A DNA stretch of 58,554 bases from an uncultured Treponema sp. (GTDB lineage: Bacteria > Spirochaetota > Spirochaetia > Treponematales > Treponemataceae), in assembly GCA_905372235.1 (NCBI GenBank), contig CAJPOF010000007.1, forward strand, positions 1 to 58,554. The letters run 5' to 3'. Below the pieces are notes generated by a model. It worked only from the letters and a program-made list of their open reading frames with translations, did no database searches and was not told the DNA's origin. Shown here piece after piece: positions 7,732 to 16,287 of this stretch (positions are counted from its first letter, which is position 1; every line of letters starts with the position of its first letter). The translations under genes and the position numbers were made by a program.

Positions 7732-8373
7732 ATGAAAAGATACGTAAAATCATTCAAGGCATTTTTGTTTTTGTCCCTTTTTCTTCAGTTTTTTCCTGCT
7801 TTTTCACAGGCGGTAAAGCAGGATGCGCTGATTCTCTATCAGAACGGAAGATATTCGGAAGCGATTTCCGTATGCGAAGAGGAAATTTCCGACAATCCCG
7901 ACAGGGTTGAGTCCTATGTGGTCATGTGCTGGTCTCTCGTAAAAAACAGGCAATATTCGGAGGCGGAACAGCGGGCTAACGACGGACTAAAAGTAAGTCC
8001 ATACGATTTAAGGCTCGTCGAAATTTTGGGAGAAGCTCGGTACTATCTTGGAAAAAACAACGGCGCAATGGAGCAGTTCCAAAAATATGTGGCAAGCGCC
8101 CCCGAAAGCGGAAGCCGTGTGGGAACAGCCTATTATTTTATGGGCGAAATATACATCCGTCAGACACGCTATCAGCATGCCGACATTGCACTCACGGCGG
8201 CTGTAAAAAAAGAGCCGCTCCTTGAACACTGGTGGCTTAGGCTTGGATACGCAAGAGAGATGGCGCAAAATTATTATCAGGCGGTGGAAGCATACGATGA
8301 AGCCTTGCACTTAAATCCGTCGTCATTGGAAGCGAACAGAGGTCGGACAAGAGTTTCTGAAAAACTTCAGTAG
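7732..8373 (+). CDS. Secreted TPR-repeat protein
   Basis: A 213-residue protein with a signal peptide (basic MKRYVK, a hydrophobic stretch, then AFSQ), followed by tandem tetratricopeptide repeats filling the rest. Examples are DALILYQNGRYSEAISVCEE and YYQAVEAYDEALHLNPSS near the end. It probably acts as a periplasmic or envelope scaffold; no partner can be named. I start it at ATG 7732, where the signal peptide begins, 20 nt after the bactofilin stop. The pairing with bactofilin suggests a role in envelope or cell-shape organisation (inference). Confidence 0.85.
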   Translation: MKRYVKSFKAFLFLSLFLQFFPAFSQAVKQDALILYQNGRYSEAISVCEEEISDNPDRVESYVVMCWSLVKNRQYSEAEQRANDGLKVSPYDLRLVEILGEARYYLGKNNGAMEQFQKYVASAPESGSRVGTAYYFMGEIYIRQTRYQHADIALTAAVKKEPLLEHWWLRLGYAREMAQNYYQAVEAYDEALHLNPSSLEANRGRTRVSEKLQ

Positions 8374-8386
8374 CTCCTAAATCCTG

Positions 8387-9817
8387 ATGGACATACACTT
8401 TGAGACTATAGGCTGCAGACTGAACCAGATAGAAAGCGAAAGCGCAGCCCGTTTTTTTTCCGACAACGGCTATTCCGTTTCGATGTCGCCGTTCACGGCA
8501 AAAACCCCTAAAGACGACGGCACATATCTTTGCGTAATAAACACGTGTGCGGTTACCCAAAAAGCTGAACAAAAAGACAGACGGATAATCAGGCTTATCC
8601 TTGAAAAACTTCCATCGTGTTGCGTGGTGGTTACAGGCTGCTATGCGCAGCTTTCAAAGGATGACATAAATGCGATGGACAAAAGAATAGCCTGCCTTCC
8701 CGGACAGATGAAAAACAGGCTGCTGGGCGTTTCGGCGGAACTAAAAAAAGCGTTGGAAGAAAACTCCTTCGACGCAATAAGTTTCGCTTCGCTTTTACGG
8801 GAAAAACTGTTCCTCGCTCCACAGAAAAACAAGGGCTACAGCGAGGATGCGTTCAGCCTGTCTACAGATTCATTCTTGAATCACTCCAGAGCTTCGATAA
8901 AGATTCAAGACGGCTGCGACTTTTCATGCTCATACTGCGCAATCCATTCGGCGCGAGGCCGTTCCGTGTCGCTTGACGCAGCCGTCGTGCTTGAAAGAAT
9001 AAAACTTCTTGAAAAAGCGGGACAGAACGAAGTCGTTTTCACCACGGTGAACATAGCCCAGTACAAAGGCTTTTACAACGGAGATTACATAGATTTTCCC
9101 CATCTTCTTCAGCTGTGCATTAAAAACACAAAAAACATTTCGTTTCGAATCTCAAGCCTTTATCCCGACATAGTTGACGAATATTTCTGCGAGGTCATAA
9201 AAAACAAACGGGTTAGGCCGCATTTCCACATGTCGATTCAAAGCGGAAGCGAAAAAATCCTGAAGGCGATGTGCAGACCGTACAGACCATGCGACATGGA
9301 AAAAGCCTGTGCAATGCTAAGAAATGCAAAAAAAGATGCTTTTTTGGCGTGCGACATAATAACTGGTTTTCCGGGAGAAACGGACGAGGATTTTGATGCC
9401 ACCCTTGAACTGTGTAAAAAATGCGATTTTTCATGGGTTCATGTATTTCCGTTCAGCGCAAGACCAAAAACTGCCGCAATGAACATGAAAAATCAGGTTT
9501 CTTCGGAAAAAAGTTCAAAGAGGGCGGCAATACTTTCTGCATGGGCAAGCGAAAACAAGAAAAAATACATAGAATCCTGCAGCGGAAAAGTCTTTGACGC
9601 AATCCTTGAAAACGTAAAAAAAAACGTGTTCTACACAGCCGAAAAAGGAAAAATCTTCCATGCCGTAACGGAAAATTTTCTTCATTGCGAAATATTGGGA
9701 AAGCCTCAAAATTCTTTGCTAAAACAAGGCGATATTGTAAAAGTCCGGATATTAAAACCCGTATGCAATGACATGAAAAAAGGCGGCGAGATAGACTGCA
9801 TAGCAGAGTTCGCTTAA
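8387..9817 (+). CDS. mtaB: tRNA t6A37 methylthiotransferase MtaB
   Basis: Radical-SAM methylthiotransferase that converts t6A37 to ms2t6A in tRNAs. The N-terminal UPF0004 domain has C10 (GCRLNQ), C54 (INTCAVT) and C85 (TGCYAQ) for the auxiliary 4Fe-4S cluster. The radical-SAM motif C177-x3-C181-x2-C184 sits in CDFSCSYC, and a TRAM-like C-terminal segment ends the protein. The GCRLNQ/INTCAVT signature and 476-residue length fit MtaB better than MiaB or RimO. No strong Shine-Dalgarno is seen; the gene follows the TPR gene by 13 nt. Confidence 0.9.
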   Translation: MDIHFETIGCRLNQIESESAARFFSDNGYSVSMSPFTAKTPKDDGTYLCVINTCAVTQKAEQKDRRIIRLILEKLPSCCVVVTGCYAQLSKDDINAMDKRIACLPGQMKNRLLGVSAELKKALEENSFDAISFASLLREKLFLAPQKNKGYSEDAFSLSTDSFLNHSRASIKIQDGCDFSCSYCAIHSARGRSVSLDAAVVLERIKLLEKAGQNEVVFTTVNIAQYKGFYNGDYIDFPHLLQLCIKNTKNISFRISSLYPDIVDEYFCEVIKNKRVRPHFHMSIQSGSEKILKAMCRPYRPCDMEKACAMLRNAKKDAFLACDIITGFPGETDEDFDATLELCKKCDFSWVHVFPFSARPKTAAMNMKNQVSSEKSSKRAAILSAWASENKKKYIESCSGKVFDAILENVKKNVFYTAEKGKIFHAVTENFLHCEILGKPQNSLLKQGDIVKVRILKPVCNDMKKGGEIDCIAEFA

Positions 9818-9825
9818 AAGAGGCT

Positions 9826-9847
9826 CGGACTTTTCTGTCCGCTTTTC
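9826..9847 (+). terminator. Weak terminator after mtaB
   Basis: CGGAC and GTCCG form a 5-bp stem with loop TTTTCT, followed by CTTTTC. It lies in the 80-bp gap between convergent mtaB and truB. The stem is short, so confidence is low. Confidence 0.35.
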
Positions 9848-9897
9848 ACAGTTCTGTTTATCGGGATTTGAAAAAAAGCAAGAGTAAAAAATAAAAA

Positions 9898-10902
9898 TCA
9901 GTCGTTTTTATGCACGACAAAGCCGTATTTTAAAAATCCTCCGCTTTCTTTCTGCAGAACGCCTACAAACTCATCTTTACCGGTGAACACCATAAAAGAG
10001 TTCCCCCTTTCGTCAAACGGAGATGATAAAAACATTTTTGAAGAAAGTTTTTTTCCGTGTAAAAACGAATCTTTTCCTTCGTCCGTGAGCCTAAGAAAGC
10101 CGAATCCGCACATCTTTGAAAGCGTGGGAGTCATCGGGACAGACTTTTCAATCACTTCATTTTTAAGACGCAGATCTTCCTTCTCGTTCAATGAAAAATC
10201 CGCCTGATTTTTAAGCCTTTCGGAAAGTTTAAGCGCGTTTTCTATCGTGAACTCTTCAAGAAGCGAAAAACCTGCCGCATCCTCAAGGGAAAAGTTTCCT
10301 ACCTTAGTCCTTACAAGAGCTGAAAGATGGGCTGCGCTTCCGCAAAAATTGCCTATGTCCCTTGCAAGAGCCCTTATGTAAGTTCCCTTTGACACGTAAA
10401 AATCGACAAGTATAGCCTTTACAAGCCCTTCATCGCTAAAAAGATAATCCTTGATATTCGACGAAAAGACAGTAACCTTACGTGAAGGGATTTCTACATC
10501 TTTTCCTTCTCGTGCCTGCTCGCTCGCCCTTTTTCCGCCAACGTGAATCGCACTGAAAACAGGCGGAACTTGAAGATATGTTTTGGAGAAATTTTCAACT
10601 GCCTGAACGACAGCCTCTTTTTTAGGAAGAGGCGCGGTTTTTACCGTCCGCCCGGTACATTCCAATGTATCAGTTTCCTCGCCGAACGAAATCACCGCGC
10701 TGTACTTCTTGTCAAAATACGTGATTCTTCCTGCAAGGCGTGTAAGGTTTCCGGTGCAGACCACCAGAAGCCCCTCGGCAAAACTGTCCAAAGTTCCAGT
10801 ATGCCCCACCTTGTTCGTTCCGAGCGCTTTTTTTATCGTGAACAGGGAAGAAAAACTTGTCTTTCCCGGTTGCTTTGCAAAAAGGACTATCTTATTCTGC
10901 AT
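9898..10902 (-). CDS. truB: tRNA pseudouridine(55) synthase
   Basis: Makes pseudouridine 55 in the T loop of tRNAs. The catalytic motif is HTGTLDSFAEGLL with Asp39 as nucleophile, preceded by the KQPGKTSF segment. I chose ATG 10902, which lies within the last codons of rbfA (11-nt overlap), as in many rbfA-truB pairs; an in-frame extension to 10968 would lie wholly inside rbfA. At 334 residues it is somewhat longer than the usual 300-310. It is the last gene of the rimP-nusA-infB-rbfA-truB operon. Confidence 0.92.
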   Translation of the reverse strand: MQNKIVLFAKQPGKTSFSSLFTIKKALGTNKVGHTGTLDSFAEGLLVVCTGNLTRLAGRITYFDKKYSAVISFGEETDTLECTGRTVKTAPLPKKEAVVQAVENFSKTYLQVPPVFSAIHVGGKRASEQAREGKDVEIPSRKVTVFSSNIKDYLFSDEGLVKAILVDFYVSKGTYIRALARDIGNFCGSAAHLSALVRTKVGNFSLEDAAGFSLLEEFTIENALKLSERLKNQADFSLNEKEDLRLKNEVIEKSVPMTPTLSKMCGFGFLRLTDEGKDSFLHGKKLSSKMFLSSPFDERGNSFMVFTGKDEFVGVLQKESGGFLKYGFVVHKND

Positions 10903-11305
10903 CAGGTTTTTGTACATCCACGGAAATCTCGGGATGTTCTTTTTCCCACTTTTTGGATTCCTCTTCAAGAGCCGTAAGTTTTCTTACCATCTTGAAGCCG
11001 TCCTTCATGCCTCCGTCCACAAAAAAACTTAGTTTCGGAAACTGATATATGCGGAGTTTTTTTGCAATCTGCCCCTGTATAAAGCCGCTTGCGCTGTTTA
11101 GTCCGTCCACGCCTTTTTGAAGCTGGGCATCGGGAAGAAAACTTGACACAAAAACCTTGGCATAAGACAAATCCGAAGTGATTTCCACTCTGTTTATCGA
11201 AAGGAACGAGGAAACCCTTGGGTCTCGAATGTCTTCATGAAGGAGAAGTTTCGATATTTCGTCCCTGAGCTGGGAGTTCAGACGCTGAATTCTGTACTGC
11301 CCCAT
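10892..11305 (-). CDS. rbfA: Ribosome-binding factor A
   Basis: Late 30S assembly factor that binds near the 5' helix of 16S rRNA. The KH-like fold is recognisable from RIQRLNSQLRDEISKLL at the N-terminus and the VEITSDLSYAKVFVSSF strand segment, with the C-terminal helix up to KLTALEEES. The 137-residue length is normal. Its ATG overlaps the infB stop by one base (TAATG) and its 3' end overlaps truB, so the three are translationally coupled. Confidence 0.93.
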   Translation of the reverse strand: MGQYRIQRLNSQLRDEISKLLLHEDIRDPRVSSFLSINRVEITSDLSYAKVFVSSFLPDAQLQKGVDGLNSASGFIQGQIAKKLRIYQFPKLSFFVDGGMKDGFKMVRKLTALEEESKKWEKEHPEISVDVQKPDAE

Positions 11306-14097
11306 TATTCCTCTTTCCCCGGATATTGAGTTCCCAAATCCTTAGGCTTTGCGGCTTTTTTTGCCTTTGCCTTGGCTTTTTCTTTGGCGATGGATTCAGC
11401 CTCAAGGGCTTTTTCCGCCTCAGCGTCAGCGATTGCCTTCGCGGCAGCTTCGGCGGCCTTCCTTTCGTTTTCAGCCCTTTCGTCTTTCAGTTCGTCGCCA
11501 AGTTTTCGTGCGACTTCTACGTATTCGAACACTTCAAGATGGTCTCCGACCTGAATGTCCTGCCAGTTTTCAAGCCCTATTCCACATTCAAAACCAGTGG
11601 CGACTTCCTTCGCGTCGTCCTTGAAACGCTTCAGCGAAGAAATCTTTCCGGTGAACTTTACGATTCCGTCCCGCACAAGGTTTACCATGGCGTTGCGCTT
11701 TACAACGCCGTCTGTAACATAGCAGCCTGCGATAAGACCGATTTTCGGAACTTTGAACGTGTCCCTGACTTCCACAGCACCGATTGTCTGCTCTTTTGTG
11801 TCGGGTTTCAACATTCCTTCCATCGCCGCTTCTATTTCTTCGACGCACTTGTATATTATGTTGTATTTTCTGATTTCAACTTTTTCCTGCTCGGCAAGGG
11901 CTTTTGCCTTTGGAGTAGGACGCACGTTGAAGCCGATTATGATTGCGTTGGAATCGGCGGAGGCAAGAACTACATCGGATTCGTTTATCGCTCCTGCCGA
12001 TGAATGGATTACCGAAAGCCTTATGTCTTTTGTTGAAAGTTTTTCAAGGCTTGACTTCAACGCTTCCGCAGAACCCTGGAGGTCAGCCTTTATGATGACC
12101 TTGAATTCCTTGATTTCGTTCTGCTCGATTGTTGAATAAAGGTTATCGAGTGTAACTTTCTTTACAGCCTTAGCGTCCTCAAAACGTTTAAGTTCCTGTC
12201 GTTTTGAAGAAATCGCGCGCGCCTCTTTTTCGCTTTCAGTAACCTGGAAAGGATCTCCTGCGTTTGGCATCTCTTCCATTCCAAGAACTTCAACAGGAGT
12301 GGAAGGACCCGCCTCACGAATTCTATGTCCCCTGTCATCGAACATTGCACGAACTTTTCCGTTGTATATGCCTGCGACGAACGCATCCCCCTGCTTCAGC
12401 GTTCCCCGCTGGACTATTACGGAAGAAACAACTCCCCGTCCCTGGTCTATGCGGCTTTCAAGAATCTTTCCTTCCGCACGGCAATCGTAAGTCGCCCTAA
12501 GTTCAAGGATTTCAGCCTGCAAAAGGATTGCATCCAAAAGGTCGTCTATTCCGAGTTTCTGCTTGGCCGAAATGGAAACGTACTGAGTGTCGCCGCCCCA
12601 TTCCTCAGGAGCAAGTCCATGCTCCGAAAGCTGAGTCTTTACCCTGTCCGGGTTAGCCTCGGGCTTATCGATTTTGTTCACGGCGACTATTATCGGAACT
12701 TTTGCGTCCTTTGCGTGGGCTATCGCTTCCAGCGTCTGAGGCATAACCCCATCGTCTGCTGCCACAACAAGGACAACAATGTCAGTAACCTGCGCGCCTC
12801 TAGCCCTCATCATGGTGAACGCTTCGTGTCCCGGAGTGTCAAGGAACGTGATAGAGCCTTTGTCTGTCTTTACAGAATATGCGCCGATAGACTGCGTTAT
12901 TCCGCCAGCCTCGCCTTCGGCAACGTGTGCGTTACGGATGGCGTCCAAGGTCTTTGTCTTACCGTGGTCTACGTGTCCCATCACCGTTACTATAGGCGGC
13001 CTTGAAAGCATATTCTCTTCGATATCTTTGTCCCCTTCGATGACTGTCTCGTCGTAAAGGGAGACAAGTTTTACCTCGCAGCTGTATTCTCCGGCAAGAA
13101 GTTCCGCCGTCTCATGGTCTATGGACTGATTTATCGTTACCATCTGACCGTAATTCGAGAAAAGTTTTCCGATTATTTCGGACGCTTTCAGGTTCATCTT
13201 CCTTGCCAAATCCGAAATAGAGATTGTCTCCATTATTTCTATGGACTTTGGAACAACCGAAGCCGGTGTCTCGCTTTTCTTTTTGGACTCAAAAAGATTG
13301 TCGTCGTACTGCTCTTCGTCTTTTCGGGTATAAACCTGCTTTTTCCCTTTGAAGGTCTTTTTGGGAGGGGTTCTACCCTGCTGCATCATAGGAGGCAACG
13401 AGCCTTGCGAGCCTCCCGAAGGACCTTGCCTGAAACCGCCGCCGTTTCCGCCGAAGCGCTGACCTCCCTGTCTATATCCGCCTTGTCCGTCTCGCCTCTG
13501 GAAAGAGCCGCCACCCTGACCGTCGCGTCTCTGGAAAGGCCCCTGGTTGTTCCGACCTTGATAGCCGCCCTTGGAAGAGGAATCCCTGTCTCGGTTCTGT
13601 TGGTAACTTTGGCGAGCCTGCGTTCCCGTAAATCCGGAACCGTCCCTGGACTGGCGAAAATCTGAGCCGCCTTTCCTGAAACCACCGCCATAGCCGTTTC
13701 TGTCACGCCTTGTATAATCAGACGAAAGATTTCCCGCCTTTACGTTCGGACGGGCTGAATCAAGCACCATCGGCCGGCGTTGCGAGCGTTCTTTAGTTCC
13801 CGTATTTTCGGTTTTGAAAGAAGACTTTGGCAAAGGCGACTTTTCCGCTTGCTTTACGGGAGTTTCCGGCTTCTGCTCCGGATTCTTTGCAACAATCTTA
13901 ACGACTCTTTTTACGGGCAAAGTCTTCTGGGAATCTCCCTGAGAAACATTTTGCTTTGCACCCAAGGCGCTCTTTTTCTTAACTACTACCTTTTTCTTTC
14001 CTGAGCCGCCCGCATCGGATACTTGCGGTTGCGACACAGGTTCGGGACGCTTTTTGTGAACTACAAACTCCGGCTTTTTCTCTGATTCTTCAGCCAT
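11305..14097 (-). CDS. infB: Translation initiation factor IF-2
   Basis: GTPase that places initiator tRNA on the 30S subunit and promotes subunit joining. An IF2-N domain lies at about 288-345. The G domain has GHVDHGKT (374-381), DTPGHEAF and NKID, followed by domains II-IV. Two unusual regions flank this core: residues 1-285 are disordered and basic, with a Gly/Arg-rich stretch (about 129-245) containing repeated QRRDGQGG units. The last roughly 60 residues are an Ala/Lys/Glu-rich helix not needed in most IF-2 proteins. At 930 residues it is long for the family. It follows nusA by 8 nt. Confidence 0.95.
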   Translation of the reverse strand: MAEESEKKPEFVVHKKRPEPVSQPQVSDAGGSGKKKVVVKKKSALGAKQNVSQGDSQKTLPVKRVVKIVAKNPEQKPETPVKQAEKSPLPKSSFKTENTGTKERSQRRPMVLDSARPNVKAGNLSSDYTRRDRNGYGGGFRKGGSDFRQSRDGSGFTGTQARQSYQQNRDRDSSSKGGYQGRNNQGPFQRRDGQGGGSFQRRDGQGGYRQGGQRFGGNGGGFRQGPSGGSQGSLPPMMQQGRTPPKKTFKGKKQVYTRKDEEQYDDNLFESKKKSETPASVVPKSIEIMETISISDLARKMNLKASEIIGKLFSNYGQMVTINQSIDHETAELLAGEYSCEVKLVSLYDETVIEGDKDIEENMLSRPPIVTVMGHVDHGKTKTLDAIRNAHVAEGEAGGITQSIGAYSVKTDKGSITFLDTPGHEAFTMMRARGAQVTDIVVLVVAADDGVMPQTLEAIAHAKDAKVPIIVAVNKIDKPEANPDRVKTQLSEHGLAPEEWGGDTQYVSISAKQKLGIDDLLDAILLQAEILELRATYDCRAEGKILESRIDQGRGVVSSVIVQRGTLKQGDAFVAGIYNGKVRAMFDDRGHRIREAGPSTPVEVLGMEEMPNAGDPFQVTESEKEARAISSKRQELKRFEDAKAVKKVTLDNLYSTIEQNEIKEFKVIIKADLQGSAEALKSSLEKLSTKDIRLSVIHSSAGAINESDVVLASADSNAIIIGFNVRPTPKAKALAEQEKVEIRKYNIIYKCVEEIEAAMEGMLKPDTKEQTIGAVEVRDTFKVPKIGLIAGCYVTDGVVKRNAMVNLVRDGIVKFTGKISSLKRFKDDAKEVATGFECGIGLENWQDIQVGDHLEVFEYVEVARKLGDELKDERAENERKAAEAAAKAIADAEAEKALEAESIAKEKAKAKAKKAAKPKDLGTQYPGKEE

Positions 14098-14105
14098 AAA
14101 ATACC

Positions 14106-15593
14106 CTATTCCTCGTCCTCTGTAAATTCAAACTCAACACCACACTTAGGACAATGTGTCATATCAAGCGTAATCTCAGCCCCACATTCCGGGCAGCAAT
14201 ATTTTTCTTCTTCGACTTCAGCCTGCGGCTCTTCTATCTGTGAGCCTTCTTCTTCCGGCTCTTCTTCGACGATATCAACATTTTCTTTTATAAGAGCATA
14301 GACTTCCTCAAGTTCCTCTTTTGTAACACCTTCGACATCAAGAGAATCGTAGGAATCTATGAACTGAACTATATCTTCGATTCCAGCATTTTTGAGCGCA
14401 ACAGCAACATTCTCTTTTATTCCGGGAAGTTCCGAAACTGTGTAAATGGATTCCTGCTCTTCTGAAACATCGTCGCTGAAAAGACTTCTTGCAGCCATCG
14501 TTGTAGCCTTTGAACTGAAATCCATTCCAGCGCACTGCTCCTCGGTTTTTACGTCTATGTTCCAGTCGCAAAGCCTGTTTGCAAGACGAACGTTCTGTCC
14601 CTGCTTTCCGATGGCAAGACTGAACTGTTCGTCGTCAACAATCGCAAGCGCCTCTTTCTTTTCAGCGTCAAGGATTACAACCCTGTTCACCTTTGCCGGA
14701 GAAAGAGCGTTCTGTATGAAAGCAAGCGGATCGGGGTCGTAGCGAAGAACATCTATCTTCTCTCCCAAAAGTTCCCGAATCACATTCTGAATGCGAAGTC
14801 CGTTCTTTCCGACGCACGCGCCTACAGGATCGATTTCGTCCCTCAGCGTGGATACCGCCATCTTTGTCCTGTAGCCAGCCTCCCGGACGCATTTTTCAAT
14901 TTTTACAGTTCCTTCGCCAATCTCCGGAACTTCCATTTCCATCGCGATTTCAACAAGCCTGGGAGAACTTCTTGAAAGAACTATCTGCAGACCAGAATTG
15001 GTCTTTTTAAGTTCCGTGATGATTGCCCGTATCTTGTCGCCCTGGTCGTAATTTTCTCTTGGAGACTGGTATTTTTTCGGAAGAAGACCTTCAAGCCGTC
15101 CTGCATTTCCAAGGTCTACGTAGATGTTTCCGTTCCTTTCTCGCTGGTAATATCCGTTTATCATCTCGCCGATTTTGTCCTTGTACTGATTGAACAACGA
15201 ATCTTTTATCGTTTCGTTCAAGCCCTGATGGGCAGTCTGCTTTCCGGTAGAAATCGCCGTCCTGTCAAAGGTTTTGGGGTCTTCAAGAATGTCAATCTCG
15301 TCTCCAATCTCAACGTCGTCGGAAAGTTCCCTGGCTTCCTCAAGTTCTATCTCCGTTACAGGATCATAAACTCCGTCAACAACAATTTTCCTTGAATATA
15401 TGGAAACATCGGACATATCATCCGAAAATTTTACAATCGCATTGTCCGAAGTTCCGTATGTACTCTTGTACGCCGCTTTCAAAGCGCCTTCCAATGTCTG
15501 CTTCACAGACTCAACGGAATAGCCTTTTTCTTCAATCAGAGCGCTTATGAGTTCTGCCATACCCGGTTCGGGTTCTTTTTTGTTCTTAGCCAT
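14106..15593 (-). CDS. nusA: Transcription termination/antitermination protein NusA with C-terminal zinc ribbon
   Basis: RNA-polymerase-binding factor that modulates pausing, termination and antitermination. In order: the N-terminal domain (1-130), S1 domain, and two KH domains with KNGLRIQNVIREL and AIGKQGQNVRLANRL. A helix-hairpin-helix-like segment with TVSELPGIKENVAVAL (about 380-430) and an acidic linker follow. The final 35 residues hold CPEC (467-470) and CPKC (481-484), a C-x2-C-x10-C-x2-C zinc-ribbon pattern not part of standard NusA. It lies between rimP (17-nt gap) and infB. Confidence 0.94.
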   Translation of the reverse strand: MAKNKKEPEPGMAELISALIEEKGYSVESVKQTLEGALKAAYKSTYGTSDNAIVKFSDDMSDVSIYSRKIVVDGVYDPVTEIELEEARELSDDVEIGDEIDILEDPKTFDRTAISTGKQTAHQGLNETIKDSLFNQYKDKIGEMINGYYQRERNGNIYVDLGNAGRLEGLLPKKYQSPRENYDQGDKIRAIITELKKTNSGLQIVLSRSSPRLVEIAMEMEVPEIGEGTVKIEKCVREAGYRTKMAVSTLRDEIDPVGACVGKNGLRIQNVIRELLGEKIDVLRYDPDPLAFIQNALSPAKVNRVVILDAEKKEALAIVDDEQFSLAIGKQGQNVRLANRLCDWNIDVKTEEQCAGMDFSSKATTMAARSLFSDDVSEEQESIYTVSELPGIKENVAVALKNAGIEDIVQFIDSYDSLDVEGVTKEELEEVYALIKENVDIVEEEPEEEGSQIEEPQAEVEEEKYCCPECGAEITLDMTHCPKCGVEFEFTEDEE

Positions 15594-15610
15594 GTCATGC
15601 CGTCCTAAAA

Positions 15611-16069
15611 TTACAAATGTATGAATTTTGCTTTTGCGATATTCTCAAAAAGAACGTTCGATTCTTCGCCGTCCCTTTCCAAAGTAACCGATTTTTCGTC
15701 AGCGGATTTGAGAATGCCTTGCACCCAATCCGAGACAGTTTTGTCCCAAACTCTAATCTCCCTTCCGACAAAGAACGCAAATTCCGCCGCATTCTTTATG
15801 TTTCTGTCCAGCCCCGGACTTGTAAGTTCCATATAAGTGTCGTCCGTTCCAAGAAGCGCCTCAAGACGAGGAAGCAGCGCATGATGGACTTTCGCACAAT
15901 CGTCAATGCTCAGCCCTTTTGACAAATCCTTGGACGCAATCACAACGCTTATCTTTTTAGCAGAGCCGAGCGAGCCAATCTTCAATTCAACAAGATGACA
16001 GCCCAATGCCTCGACCAAAGGTGCGCAGTCGCCGTAGAATTTTTGCGAATCAAGAGGAATGTACTCCAA
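15611..16069 (-). CDS. rimP: Ribosome maturation factor RimP
   Basis: 30S subunit maturation factor. The segment PLVEALGCHLVELKIG, the VVIASKDLSKGLSIDDCAKVHHAL region and YMELTSPGLDRN match RimP N-domain signatures, followed by an Sm-like C-terminal domain. I chose TTG 16069, which has AGGAG 7 nt upstream and gives 152 residues, the family size. A TTG at 16102 would extend it into the terminator-like leader hairpin. First gene of the operon, downstream of a strong promoter and a leader terminator. Confidence 0.88.
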   Translation of the reverse strand: MEYIPLDSQKFYGDCAPLVEALGCHLVELKIGSLGSAKKISVVIASKDLSKGLSIDDCAKVHHALLPRLEALLGTDDTYMELTSPGLDRNIKNAAEFAFFVGREIRVWDKTVSDWVQGILKSADEKSVTLERDGEESNVLFENIAKAKFIHL

Positions 16070-16100
16070 ATCAATTCTCCTTACATTCAACTTTCCATGC

Positions 16101-16128
16101 AATAAAAAAGACCCGTCATCGACGAGTC
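16101..16128 (-). terminator. Leader terminator/attenuator upstream of rimP-nusA-infB
   Basis: On the minus strand GACTCGTC-GAT-GACGGGTC forms an 8-bp stem (one G-T pair) with a 3-nt loop, then TTTTTTATT. It lies between the predicted start site (about 16155) and the rimP RBS (about 16077-16081). Its position suggests control of the operon by termination or read-through, which could involve NusA itself. Confidence 0.65.
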
Positions 16129-16161
16129 CATCTTAAAAAGGCAATTAAAATGTACTGGGGT

Positions 16162-16190
16162 ATAATACATCCGGGCTTAGAATTAGTCAA
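16162..16190 (-). promoter_or_regulatory. Promoter of the rimP-nusA-infB-rbfA-truB operon
   Basis: Minus-strand TTGACT (16190-16185), a 17-nt spacer and TATTAT (16167-16162) make a near-consensus sigma-70 promoter. It is divergent from the capD-like gene's promoter, 39 bp away. Confidence 0.7.
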
Positions 16191-16228
16191 CAGATTTTAT
16201 GCAAAGCTGCCGTCTTATATAAAATCGG

Positions 16229-16258
16229 TTAAACAAACATCGCATTTTGTTGTATAAT
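16229..16258 (+). promoter_or_regulatory. Predicted promoter of the capD-like operon
   Basis: TTAAAC (16229-16234), an 18-nt spacer and a perfect TATAAT (16253-16258) precede the ATG at 16288; AAGGA lies in the leader as the Shine-Dalgarno. Confidence 0.6.
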
Positions 16259-16287
16259 CTATTTCTACAAAAAGGACAAGGCATATA

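Noticed and set aside
11326..12003. Long ORFs on the plus strand opposite infB (also 12325-13005, 13114-13665)
   Set aside because: They are shadows of the infB reading frame: no Shine-Dalgarno, Cys/Phe/Arg-rich composition, no recognisable domain.
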